A DNA stretch of 64,000 nt. It comes from Synechococcus sp. RS9909. Its GTDB lineage: Bacteria > Cyanobacteriota > Cyanobacteriia > PCC-6307 > Cyanobiaceae. Shown here one piece after another: positions 31,165 to 41,795 of the stretch. The notes beneath the pieces are model-generated. The model ran no database searches, had not been told where the DNA came from, and worked only from the letters and a program-made list of their open reading frames with translations. The position numbers and the translations under genes are program-made. Location of the stretch: assembly GCF_014279595.1 (NCBI RefSeq), contig NZ_CP047943.1:62001-126000 (forward strand). The letters run 5' to 3'. Positions within the stretch are counted from its first letter, which is position 1. Every line of letters begins with the position of its first letter.

Positions 31165-31434
31165 ATGAGCATGAACATCAAGGACCCCGCCGTGCATGCC
31201 ATGGCCCGCGAGCTGGCAGCTCACAAGGGCACCACGGTCACGGATGCTGTTCGCCAGGCCCTCAAGGCTGAGCTGGCTCGTGTTGGTTCCGCTTCGACGT
31301 CTCAGGCTGCCGAGCAACGGGAGCAGCAGCTGATGGAGCTGCTGCCGCGGTTTCGTCACTTGCCCTGGCCTGAGGGCGTGTCATCGAGGGAGCTGCAGGA
31401 TGCCCTCTACGACGACAACGGCCTGCCCCTCTGA
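31165..31434 (+). CDS. VapB-like antitoxin (Rv0623-type)
   Basis: An 89-residue antitoxin with an N-terminal strand MNIKDPAVHAMARELA and the helix block GTTVTDAVRQALKAEL, the pattern of VapB antitoxins of the Rv0623-like transcription-factor family. The C-terminal part VSSRELQDALYDDNGLPL is the expected toxin-binding tail. Starts are possible at TTG 31159, ATG 31165 and ATG 31171; I chose 31165 because the fossil copy also begins two codons before MNIKD. A TAGAAT at 31115-31120 could be its -10. The toxin gene follows after 2 bases. Confidence 0.9.
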   Translation: MSMNIKDPAVHAMARELAAHKGTTVTDAVRQALKAELARVGSASTSQAAEQREQQLMELLPRFRHLPWPEGVSSRELQDALYDDNGLPL

Positions 31435-31436
31435 GC

Positions 31437-31829
31437 ATGGTCATCGACACGTCGGCATTGATGGCCATCCTCAAGGCTGAGCCCGAGGCGGCTGACTTCC
31501 TTCGCTGCCTGAGCCGCAGTGAGCTCAGTTTGCTCAGCACGGCAACGCGTCTGGAAACCAGCCTGGTGGTGGAGGGGCAGCTAGGAGCAGCGGGGTTGCC
31601 CGAGTTGGAGCTCCTGCTCAGTCGCGCTGGGGTTGAAACGGTTCCCTTTGAGCTCACCCACTGGCATTGGGCACTGCAGGGATGGCGCCGCTATGGCAAG
31701 GGGCGTCACCGGGCGGCGCTCAACCTTGGCGATTGCTTCAGTTATGGCCTTGCCCGAGCCCTCGATCAGCCCTTGCTGTTCAAGGGAGAGGATTTCGCTC
31801 TCACCGATCTGGCCTCAGCCGGCCTGTAG
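31437..31829 (+). CDS. Type II TA toxin, PIN-domain VapC-like ribonuclease
   Basis: PIN toxin of 130 residues with the canonical opening MVIDTSALMAILKAEPEA, the Glu in STATRLETSLV, and the later acids in NLGDCFSYGLAR and KGEDFALTDL. The pattern is typical of VapC proteins paired with Rv0623-type VapB. The 3' end overlaps the convergent GntR gene by 15 bases. A degenerate copy of the same gene lies ~1.2 kb upstream. Confidence 0.92.
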   Translation: MVIDTSALMAILKAEPEAADFLRCLSRSELSLLSTATRLETSLVVEGQLGAAGLPELELLLSRAGVETVPFELTHWHWALQGWRRYGKGRHRAALNLGDCFSYGLARALDQPLLFKGEDFALTDLASAGL

Positions 31830-32804
31830 GCCGATCTCCTTGCGCAGCAGTTCGATGGTGTCGCCGCTGAGGTAGCTCTCGGCGCAGTGCACCTGGGGCA
31901 TGCGCATCAGCTGGGAGCGGTTCTGACGCAGACTCTGCTCCACCAGCGGCAGGCTCGGCCGGTCGCACAGCACATGGCTGGCGGCCCGCAGCAGCGCCAG
32001 CAGCCGACTGCCCACATCCGGGGTGGCGGTCATCAGCAGCAGCTCATTGCCGCGCATGCTGTGCAGAATCACCTCGGCGGCCCGCAGGATGCCGGGGCTG
32101 ATGCTCACCAGACCGACGCAGCTGCCGGGCCGGAGCTCCTTGAGCATCGCCAGCTCCTCGCGGAAGTCGTTGAGGTCTACCGCCACGGCGCGCACGCCAT
32201 GGCGCTTGGCCAGCTCCTCCACCGGTTGCAGAAAATAGCGGCTGGTCACCACCGTGCCGTTGCTGGCGCTCTCCAGCACGCTCTCCAGCTCCTCCATCGG
32301 CACCACCTCCACCGGCACATCGAGGTTGGGCTCCAGTTCCTCGGCGATCAGCATTGAGGCGCCGATGTCTTCCCTGGGGGTGCTTACCAGCACCCGGGCG
32401 CCGCAGCGCAGGCGCCAGTCGATTTCACGGGTGAGCAGCTCGCGGGTCTGCTGCAGCGTGCAGCCGGCATTGAGCAGGCCATCGACGCACTTGCGCACCT
32501 CCCGGTCGAGATCGGTGACCCCCCGGTTGCGGATCTGCACCGGTGTGCGGATTTCCCGCGGCTTCTGCTGGTCGCGCACATAGATGCCCGAGCCCGCCAT
32601 CGCTTCCACAACCCCATCGGTTTCCAGCTGCCGATACACCTTGCTGATCGTGTTGCGGTGCAGGCCGGTCTGCATCGCCAGCTGGCGCGTGCTGGGCAGA
32701 CGATGGCCGGGGGGGTAGTGACGGGCGGCAATCGCGAAGCAGATCTGGTTGTAGAGCTGGGTCGACGCCGGAATGTCGCTTTCCTGTTGGATGTGGAATC
32801 GCAC
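31815..32804 (-). CDS. GntR-family transcriptional regulator
   Basis: A 329-residue regulator. The N-terminal winged helix (residues ~5-75) has the GntR pattern: STQLYNQICFAIA, then GHRLPSTRQLAMQTGLHRNT and a wing at GSGIYVRD. The ~250-residue C-terminal part has an alpha/beta, periplasmic-binding-like pattern (VLVSTPREDIGAS, VVTSRYFLQPVEEL, GLVSISPGILRAAE). This is the conserved picocyanobacterial form found near infC; ligand and targets are unknown. It starts at a GTG at 32804. It is not an MocR/aminotransferase fusion because no PLP domain is seen. Confidence 0.87.
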   Translation of the reverse strand: MRFHIQQESDIPASTQLYNQICFAIAARHYPPGHRLPSTRQLAMQTGLHRNTISKVYRQLETDGVVEAMAGSGIYVRDQQKPREIRTPVQIRNRGVTDLDREVRKCVDGLLNAGCTLQQTRELLTREIDWRLRCGARVLVSTPREDIGASMLIAEELEPNLDVPVEVVPMEELESVLESASNGTVVTSRYFLQPVEELAKRHGVRAVAVDLNDFREELAMLKELRPGSCVGLVSISPGILRAAEVILHSMRGNELLLMTATPDVGSRLLALLRAASHVLCDRPSLPLVEQSLRQNRSQLMRMPQVHCAESYLSGDTIELLRKEIGLQAG

Positions 32805-32879
32805 GCCGGTAGACCGGATCGGAATGCGGCCACCCTAAGGAGCGATCGGCCTGGTGACAATTGGCGTGCTGGCCTGCGC

Positions 32880-33542
32880 TCAGGCGGGGCCGGTCTGGCT
32901 GGCCACTCTGGCGGCGGTGGTTCGTAGCGGTGCCGGAATCGTGCGCACCGCCTTGGTGGCCACCTGGCTGTCGTCGCCGTCTTTTTTCGCCAGCGGTGTT
33001 TTGCGCGGTGTGAGGAACATGATCATGTTGCGGCCCTCCCGCTTTGGGGCCTGCTGGATTTCCGCCTGCTCCTCCAGATCCTTGGCCATCCTGCGCAGCA
33101 GGGTTTCCGCCAGGGCGGTGTGCTGAATCTCGCGGCCGCGGAAGATCACGGTGCACTTCACCTTGTCACCGGCTTTGAGGAAGCGGGTGGCCTGACCGAT
33201 CCGCACGTCGTAATCGTGCTGATCGATCTTGTAGCGCATCTTGACCTCCTTCACCTCGGTCTGATGCGACTTCTTCTTGGCTTCTTTGGCTTTTTTCTCC
33301 TGCTCAAACTTGTATTTGCCGTAATCCATGATCCGGCACACCGGCGGATCGGCCTTTTCGCTCACCAGCACCAGATCGAGCTCGCGATCTTTGGCCACCT
33401 CCAGGGCCTTCTCCCGGTCGATCACTCCCAGCTGCGCTCCGTCGGCGTCCACCACCCGCAGCTGCGGATAATTGATGCGATCGTTGATGTTGGGCAGCTC
33501 CCTGACGGGAGCACGACGGTCAAAACGGGGACGTGGAGGCAT
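32880..33542 (-). CDS. infC: Translation initiation factor IF-3
   Basis: Binds the 30S subunit, blocks premature 50S joining and checks initiator tRNA. The 220-residue protein shows the N-domain start [18 protein letters not shown], the basic linker (KAKEAKKKS), and the C-domain [18 protein letters not shown] and [11 protein letters not shown]. It starts with ATG, unlike the AUU of enterobacterial infC, so the classical autoregulation by start-codon discrimination is not expected. About 25 residues at the C-terminus are an extension beyond the core. Confidence 0.96.
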   Translation of the reverse strand: MPPRPRFDRRAPVRELPNINDRINYPQLRVVDADGAQLGVIDREKALEVAKDRELDLVLVSEKADPPVCRIMDYGKYKFEQEKKAKEAKKKSHQTEVKEVKMRYKIDQHDYDVRIGQATRFLKAGDKVKCTVIFRGREIQHTALAETLLRRMAKDLEEQAEIQQAPKREGRNMIMFLTPRKTPLAKKDGDDSQVATKAVRTIPAPLRTTAARVASQTGPA

Positions 33543-33606
33543 TCAGGGCGTTGAGGGGACAGGGAAGGGCCGCAGCTCGGCTGATCCAGCCGTGGCCCTT
33601 GACTTT

Positions 33607-36612
<3,006 letters not shown>

Positions 36613-36613
<1 letters not shown>

Positions 36614-36951
36614 TGCCGATGGCGCTGACCTCCCTGTTGCGTTGGAGCTGGCTGCTGGCTGTGGCCCTGCTCGCCCCGGCCGCCCTGCCCGCTGGCGGTG
36701 CGGATCGGCGTCAGCCGGAGGTGCGTCGCCGCGAAGCGGGTGGGCCTCTGCTCAGTGGAGCTGATGCCCTGCTCCAGGGGTCGCCCCGTGTGGCCGCACC
36801 AACACTGCGCCGTCTGGAGCTCGGCACGCCCCTGCAGCTGCTGCGTCGTTGGCGCGCCGATAATGGCCAGGAATGGATTCAGGTGCAGGTGGCTCGCACC
36901 GCAGCGATGCCTGTGGAGGCTCAACCCCAACGGGGTTGGTTGCATGGCTGA
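36613..36951 (+). CDS. Small secreted hypothetical protein, possibly SH3-like
   Basis: A 112-residue protein with an N-terminal signal peptide ([22 protein letters not shown]). The mature part has a beta-rich segment [29 protein letters not shown] that resembles a bacterial SH3 domain (a turn with G-x-P-L, then W-I-x-V). I cannot assign a role. It starts in the gyrB stop codon and ends inside the first crcB gene, so it belongs to a gyrB-crcB-crcB transcript. Confidence 0.75.
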
Positions 36952-37360
36952 ATCGTTGCTCCTGCCGGGTCAGGCGTTGTTGGTGGGGCTCGGCGCCATT
37001 CCCGGTGCCTGGTTGCGCCTGCGGGTGGTGAACCACTTCGAGCCGATCGTGCCCCGCAAGCACTGGGGCACCTTCACGGTGAATCTGATCGCCGCTTTTG
37101 CCCTCGGCCTGGTGCTCGGTCTGCAGACGAGTGGTCGCTGCCAGCCCGCTGCCGCTGGGGCCTCGCCCCTGATGCTGCTGATTGCCGTTGGTTTTTTCGG
37201 CAGCCTCAGCACCTTCTCCACCTTTGCGGTGGAATTGCTCAACACCCTGCGCCAGCGCCACTGGGCGGAAGCGCTGCTGCTCGGCGTGGGCTCGATCGTG
37301 GGTGGTCTGCTGGTGGCCGGGCTCGGTTATGGCCTCGGCCTGGCGGAGGGGGCGGCATGA
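36944..37360 (+). CDS. crcB: CrcB/Fluc fluoride channel, first subunit
   Basis: A 138-residue membrane protein with four predicted helices. The family filter motif is present as [15 protein letters not shown] (G-x-x-G-x-x-S/T-T-F-S-x-F), and NLIAAFALG supplies the conserved Asn. Fluc channels release toxic fluoride. It overlaps the upstream gene by 8 bases and the second crcB by 4 bases. A frame starting earlier (36698) is a shadow of the upstream gene. Confidence 0.92.
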   Translation: MAESLLLPGQALLVGLGAIPGAWLRLRVVNHFEPIVPRKHWGTFTVNLIAAFALGLVLGLQTSGRCQPAAAGASPLMLLIAVGFFGSLSTFSTFAVELLNTLRQRHWAEALLLGVGSIVGGLLVAGLGYGLGLAEGAA

Positions 37361-37770
37361 CGGCGGATCCGCAGGCGCAGCAGCGCCAGCTCTCCCTTCG
37401 AGCCGAACTGGAGGAGCTGCTGCTGGTGGCGATCGGAGCCGTCCCCGGCGCTCTGTTGCGCTGGCAGGTGGGGGTGCACCTGCACGACAAGGACGTGCTC
37501 GTGAATGTGCTCGGCGCCTTGATCCTGGGCTGGATGGTCGGTCGCCGCGTGCCGCCCCGTTGGCAGCTGCTGGTGGGGATCGGTTTCTGTGGTTCGCTCA
37601 CCACCTTCAGTAGCTGGATGGTGAACAGCGTCGCCCTGATCGCTCAGGGCGACTGGGCGTCAGCGCTCGGCCTGCTGGCGCTGACGCTGGGCCTGGGTCT
37701 GGGTGCCGCCGCCGTGGGATTCGGAGTCGGGCGGATCAGGCGGCCAGGGCAGTCTCGATCGCCGCTTTGA
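37357..37770 (+). CDS. crcB: CrcB/Fluc fluoride channel, second subunit
   Basis: A 137-residue partner of the preceding gene with the same four-helix plan and the filter motif [15 protein letters not shown]; the conserved Asn is in [10 protein letters not shown]. Tandem, sequence-diverged crcB genes are usual where the channel is an obligate heterodimer. ATGA overlap with the first gene implies coupled translation. The 3' end overlaps the convergent peroxidase gene by 35 bases. Confidence 0.92.
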   Translation: MTADPQAQQRQLSLRAELEELLLVAIGAVPGALLRWQVGVHLHDKDVLVNVLGALILGWMVGRRVPPRWQLLVGIGFCGSLTTFSSWMVNSVALIAQGDWASALGLLALTLGLGLGAAAVGFGVGRIRRPGQSRSPL

Positions 37771-38215
37771 GCTCAGGATCCTCGGGGGTGACGCCGCTCT
37801 TGAAGCGGCCGATCACCGTGCCGTCTTTGCCCACGAGGAATTTTTCGAAATTCCAGGCCACATCGCCGGCGGGGTTGGTCTGGTTGAGGCTGGTGTAGGG
37901 CTCGGTGGTGCTGCCCGTCGCGTGCACCTTGTCGAACAGCTCGAAGCTGGCGCCGTAGGTGGTGGAGCAGAAGCTCTTGATCTCATCCAGCGTGCCCGGC
38001 TCCTGGGCGCCGAAGTCGTTGCAGGGGAAGCCGAGCACCTGCAAACCTTTGGAGCCGTAGGCGTCCTGCAGAGCCTGCAGGCCGGCGTATTGCTTGGTGA
38101 AGCCGCAGCGGCTGGCCACATTCACGATCAGCAGCACCTGGCCGCTGTAGTCGCCGAGGCTCTTCTCGCTGCCATCGGCGGCGCGCACGGTCACGGCGCT
38201 CACGTTCACGCTCAT
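37736..38215 (-). CDS. Glutathione peroxidase-like thiol peroxidase
   Basis: A 159-residue peroxidase that reduces hydroperoxides. The catalytic cysteine is in NVASRCGFTKQY (Cys replaces Sec), the Gln in FGAQEPG and the Trp/Asn in VAWNFEKFLV complete the tetrad. The second Cys in GFPCNDFG is the conserved extra cysteine, and one further down (IKSFCST) fits a thioredoxin-dependent enzyme; the real donor is probably thioredoxin, by family knowledge. Start ATG at 38215. Confidence 0.93.
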   Translation of the reverse strand: MSVNVSAVTVRAADGSEKSLGDYSGQVLLIVNVASRCGFTKQYAGLQALQDAYGSKGLQVLGFPCNDFGAQEPGTLDEIKSFCSTTYGASFELFDKVHATGSTTEPYTSLNQTNPAGDVAWNFEKFLVGKDGTVIGRFKSGVTPEDPELKAAIETALAA

Positions 38216-38258
38216 CGTTCTTGAGTGGGGCGGCCATACACTAAGCACGCCCTGACGG

Positions 38259-39680
38259 ATGCCGATGGATGAGGCCAAAGGGGGGGCGGCATCGGCAAGC
38301 GTCACAGCCGCTGACGTGGCGGCCGTGGTGGCGCAACAGCTCGAGGCGATGCTCGCCACAGGCAATTACGACGCCGTCAAGATGCTGCTGGAGCCGGTGC
38401 AGCCGGTGGATATCGCCGAAGCGATCGGCAGCCTGCCCCGCACCCTCCAGGCCCTCGCCTTTCGTTTGCTCAGCAAGGACGAGGCGATCGAGGTGTACGA
38501 ATATCTCGACCCGGCCGTGCAGCAGAGCCTGTTGGAACGCCTGCGCTCCGGTGAAGTGCTGGAACTGGTGGAGGAGATGTCACCCGATGACCGGGTGCGT
38601 CTGTTTGATGAGCTGCCCGCCAAGGTGGTGCGCCGCTTGCTGGCCGAGTTGAGCCCGTCGGAACGGCGGGTCACCGCCCAACTCCTCGGGTATGCGCCGG
38701 AAACCGCCGGGCGTCTGATGACGACGGAATTCATCGACCTCAAGGAATTCCACAGCGCTGCCCAGGCCCTCACGATCGTGCGCCGCCGCGCCCGCGACAC
38801 CGAAACGATCTACAGCCTCTATGTGACCGATGGCCAGCGTCGCCTCACCGGCATCCTGTCGCTGCGCGATCTGGTCACCGCTGATCCGGAGGATCGCATC
38901 GGCGATGTGATGACCCGCGATGTGGTGAGCGTGAGCACTGACACCGACCAGGAGGAGGTGGCGCGGGCGATTCAGCGGTACGACTTCCTCGCCGTGCCGG
39001 TGGTGGATCGGGAGCAGCGGCTGGTGGGGATCGTCACCGTTGATGACGTGATCGACGTGATCGAGCAGGAGGCCACCCGCGACATCTACGCCGCCGGTGC
39101 TGTGCAGGCCGGGGATGAGGACGATTATTTTCAGAGCAATCTCTTCACCGTCGCCCGGCGCCGGGTGGTGTGGCTGGCGGTGTTGGTGGTGGCCAATGGC
39201 TTCACCACCCAGGTGATCGCCATGAACGATGGGGTGCTCAAGCAGGTGGTGATGCTGGCCGCCTTCATCCCTTTGCTGATCGGCACCGGTGGCAACGTCG
39301 GTGCCCAGAGCTCCACGGTGGTGATCCGCGGCCTCAGCACCCAGCGGATTCAGGCCCTCGGACCGCTGAAGGCGGTGGGTCGGGAGGCGATCGCCGGTGC
39401 CCTGCTTGGATTGCTGATGCTTGTGGTGGTAGTGCCCTTCGCCTGGTGGCGGGGCGAGGGCCCCCTGGTGGGTGCGGCCGTGGGCATCAGCCTGATGGCG
39501 ATCACCACCCTGGCGGCAACGGCCGGGGCGGCGCTACCGCTGCTGTTCAACCGCATGGGCCTCGATCCGGCCCTGATGTCGGCACCCTTCATCACCACCG
39601 CCACCGATGTGGCCGGGGTGTTCATCTATCTGCGCACGGCCGCCTGGCTGCTGGAGCGCCTGCCGACTCTGGCGACCTGA
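38259..39680 (+). CDS. mgtE: Magnesium transporter MgtE
   Basis: A gated Mg2+ channel of 473 residues. The N-terminal helical domain (~25-140) contains repeated LLERLRSGEVLELVEEM-type units; two CBS domains follow (~145-270; IGDVMTRDVVSVS and GIVTVDDVIDVIE). The last ~170 residues form five membrane helices with the conserved IGTGGNVGAQSSTVVIRGL pore segment. Mg2+ binding between N, CBS and pore domains closes the channel in the known family. Confidence 0.96.
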   Translation: MPMDEAKGGAASASVTAADVAAVVAQQLEAMLATGNYDAVKMLLEPVQPVDIAEAIGSLPRTLQALAFRLLSKDEAIEVYEYLDPAVQQSLLERLRSGEVLELVEEMSPDDRVRLFDELPAKVVRRLLAELSPSERRVTAQLLGYAPETAGRLMTTEFIDLKEFHSAAQALTIVRRRARDTETIYSLYVTDGQRRLTGILSLRDLVTADPEDRIGDVMTRDVVSVSTDTDQEEVARAIQRYDFLAVPVVDREQRLVGIVTVDDVIDVIEQEATRDIYAAGAVQAGDEDDYFQSNLFTVARRRVVWLAVLVVANGFTTQVIAMNDGVLKQVVMLAAFIPLLIGTGGNVGAQSSTVVIRGLSTQRIQALGPLKAVGREAIAGALLGLLMLVVVVPFAWWRGEGPLVGAAVGISLMAITTLAATAGAALPLLFNRMGLDPALMSAPFITTATDVAGVFIYLRTAAWLLERLPTLAT

Positions 39681-39801
39681 CGCTGCCTCCTCAAAGCTGG
39701 CGGGTCTAGGTAATTCCACTCAAAACAGGCCTGGCTTGCATTCCTGAGAGAGGCTTCACACTTCTTCAGGTGTAGGGTTCACATAACGCAAAGGAGCAGA
39801 C

Positions 39802-40815
39802 ATGGCCGTCTCCCCGCCCCCCAGAGCCGCCACCCCCAAAACTGTTTCCGCGGTTCCATCTCGTCCGACTGGTGACGTCGATCTGGTGCGCTCCTACCTG
39901 CGGGACATCGGTCGTGTGCCGTTGCTGAGCCATCAGCAGGAGATCACGTTGGGTCGCCAGGTGCAGGAGCTGATGGAGCTGGAGGCACTGGAGGCTGAGC
40001 TGCGCGATCAGCGCGGTGGTGAGGCGGTGCCGGCAGCGGAGCTGGCGACAGCGGCGGGGTTGAGTGCGCTGCAACTGAAGCGGAAGCTGCAGGCGGGCCG
40101 CCGCGCCAAGGAGCGGATGGTGGCGGCGAATCTGCGCTTGGTGGTGAGTGTGGCCAAGAAATACACCAAGCGGAATATGGAACTGCTGGACCTGATCCAG
40201 GAGGGAACGATCGGCCTGGTGCGGGGAGTGGAGAAATTCGACCCAACGCGGGGCTACAAGTTCAGCACGTATGCGTATTGGTGGATCCGGCAGGGGATCA
40301 CGAGGGCGATAGCGGAGAAGAGCCGCACGATTCGGCTGCCGATCCATATCACCGAGATGCTCAACAAACTGAAGAAAGGGCAGCGAGAACTGAGCCAGGA
40401 GCTGGGGCGCACACCAACGGTGACGGAACTGGCGGGGTTTGTGGAACTGCCGGAGGAGGAGGTGAAAGACCTGATGTGCCGGGCACGTCAACCGGTGAGC
40501 CTGGAGATGAAGGTGGGGGATGGGGATGACACTGAATTGCTGGAGCTCCTGGCGGGTGATGGTGAATTGCCGGAGGAGCAGGTGGAGGTGGAGTGCCTGA
40601 AGGGCGACCTGCGGGATCTGTTGGAACAACTGCCGGATCTGCAACGGCGTGTGTTGCGGATGCGGTATGGGATGGACGGCGAAGAGCCGATGAGCCTCAC
40701 CGGGATTGGGCGCGTCATCGGCATCAGCCGCGATCGCGTCCGCAATCTGGAGCGCGATGGTCTGGCCGGTCTGCGTCGCCTCAGTGATCAGGTGGAGGCC
40801 TACATCGCCTGCTGA
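39802..40815 (+). CDS. Group 2 RNA polymerase sigma factor (RpoD-like)
   Basis: A 337-residue sigma-70 factor lacking region 1.1. Region 1.2 is DLVRSYLRDIGRVPLL, region 2 contains ANLRLVVSVAKKYT and FSTYAYWWIRQGITRAI, region 3 RTIRLPIHITEML, and region 4 LPDLQRRVLRMRYGM followed by the helix-turn-helix SLTGIGRVIGISRDRVRN. The size and features fit a nonessential cyanobacterial group 2 factor (SigB-E-like); I cannot give the letter. A good Shine-Dalgarno AAAGGAG lies at 39790-39796. The promoter region (39681-39801) shows no clear canonical boxes. Confidence 0.94.
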   Translation: MAVSPPPRAATPKTVSAVPSRPTGDVDLVRSYLRDIGRVPLLSHQQEITLGRQVQELMELEALEAELRDQRGGEAVPAAELATAAGLSALQLKRKLQAGRRAKERMVAANLRLVVSVAKKYTKRNMELLDLIQEGTIGLVRGVEKFDPTRGYKFSTYAYWWIRQGITRAIAEKSRTIRLPIHITEMLNKLKKGQRELSQELGRTPTVTELAGFVELPEEEVKDLMCRARQPVSLEMKVGDGDDTELLELLAGDGELPEEQVEVECLKGDLRDLLEQLPDLQRRVLRMRYGMDGEEPMSLTGIGRVIGISRDRVRNLERDGLAGLRRLSDQVEAYIAC

Positions 40816-41795
40816 GTGCGGCTGGTTTGCTTGGCGATGGCGAGGAGCAGCGGATTCACCAGCTCCGGCGCTTCGTCGTGGGGGCAGTGACCAACGCCGG
40901 GAAGGATCTGAAGCGAACGAATGCAGGGGAAACGCCCAGCCCAGGCCCGGGCTTCCGCCACCGGCTCCCACGGATCGGCTTCACCCCAGATCAGATGCAC
41001 CGGCAGAGCCAGATCGGCCAGGAGAGCCGGGGCGAGATAGTCATCAAACAGGTTGATGAAACCGCGAAACGCTTCGGCGGCGCCTGGTCGGCGGCTGGGT
41101 TTGTAGAGCAGTTGCACCAGCTCGTCATCCACATGGGCGCCGCTGGGGTAGGCCTGCCGCAGCACCTGCCGGATCAGTGCCGGTCGGGCGGCGTTGCGGA
41201 ACAGGGCCGTGCTCAGCCAGCGCTGCCGCACCATCGTCTTCAGCAGCGGCCGGATCCAGGCCATCCAGGCTGGCTGCCGGCTCAGTTGTTTGTCGTCCAT
41301 CAGCCGCTGGGCACAGTCGATCAACACCAGGCCGCAGCATGGGCTCGGCCCCGCATCCGCGTTCAGCAGCTGGGCCGCTCGCAGGGCCACGACGCCGCCG
41401 ATCGAATTGCCCACGAGCAGCACCGGCCGGCCCACGATCTCCCGGCAGAACGCGGCCACCTGGGCCCCCCAGAGCTCGAAGCCGTAGTGGATCGCCTCGT
41501 TTGCGGGATCATCCGCTGCTTCATCGGCGAGCCGTGCCCGCGGCTGGCTGCTGGCGCCGAACCCCACCAGGTCGAGCGCGTAGGTGGGCAGGTGAGCCCC
41601 AAGCGCGGGCAGGGTGTGGCGCCAGTGCTCCTTGCAGGCGCCGAAGCCATGGATCAACACCACAGCTGGCAGCTTGTCGCCGGGCTCAACAGCGTTGGGT
41701 TCAGCGGCATCAGGCGCGTTATGACCGCCCGTCCAGCTCACCTCCAGCTCAGGTCCCTGTCCCTGCGGGCGGGGCCAGCGCCAGAGGCCGCTCAT
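40800..41795 (-). CDS. Alpha/beta-fold hydrolase
   Basis: A 331-residue hydrolase. The oxyanion motif is LIHGFGACKEHW, the nucleophile elbow GNSIGG (VLLVGNSIGGVVALRAA), the acid DPWEPV region (WGEADPWEPVAEA) and the histidine near GVGHCPHDEAPE. This is the common chloroplast/cyanobacterial hydrolase pattern; the substrate is unknown. It overlaps the RND pump stop by ATGA and may be cotranscribed with it. The 3' end overlaps the sigma factor gene by 16 bases. Confidence 0.88.
   Translation of the reverse strand: MSGLWRWPRPQGQGPELEVSWTGGHNAPDAAEPNAVEPGDKLPAVVLIHGFGACKEHWRHTLPALGAHLPTYALDLVGFGASSQPRARLADEAADDPANEAIHYGFELWGAQVAAFCREIVGRPVLLVGNSIGGVVALRAAQLLNADAGPSPCCGLVLIDCAQRLMDDKQLSRQPAWMAWIRPLLKTMVRQRWLSTALFRNAARPALIRQVLRQAYPSGAHVDDELVQLLYKPSRRPGAAEAFRGFINLFDDYLAPALLADLALPVHLIWGEADPWEPVAEARAWAGRFPCIRSLQILPGVGHCPHDEAPELVNPLLLAIAKQTSRTQQAM

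Noticed and set aside
37736-38215. Selenocysteine glutathione peroxidase
   Set aside because: The active-site codon encodes Cys, and no in-frame TGA is read through.
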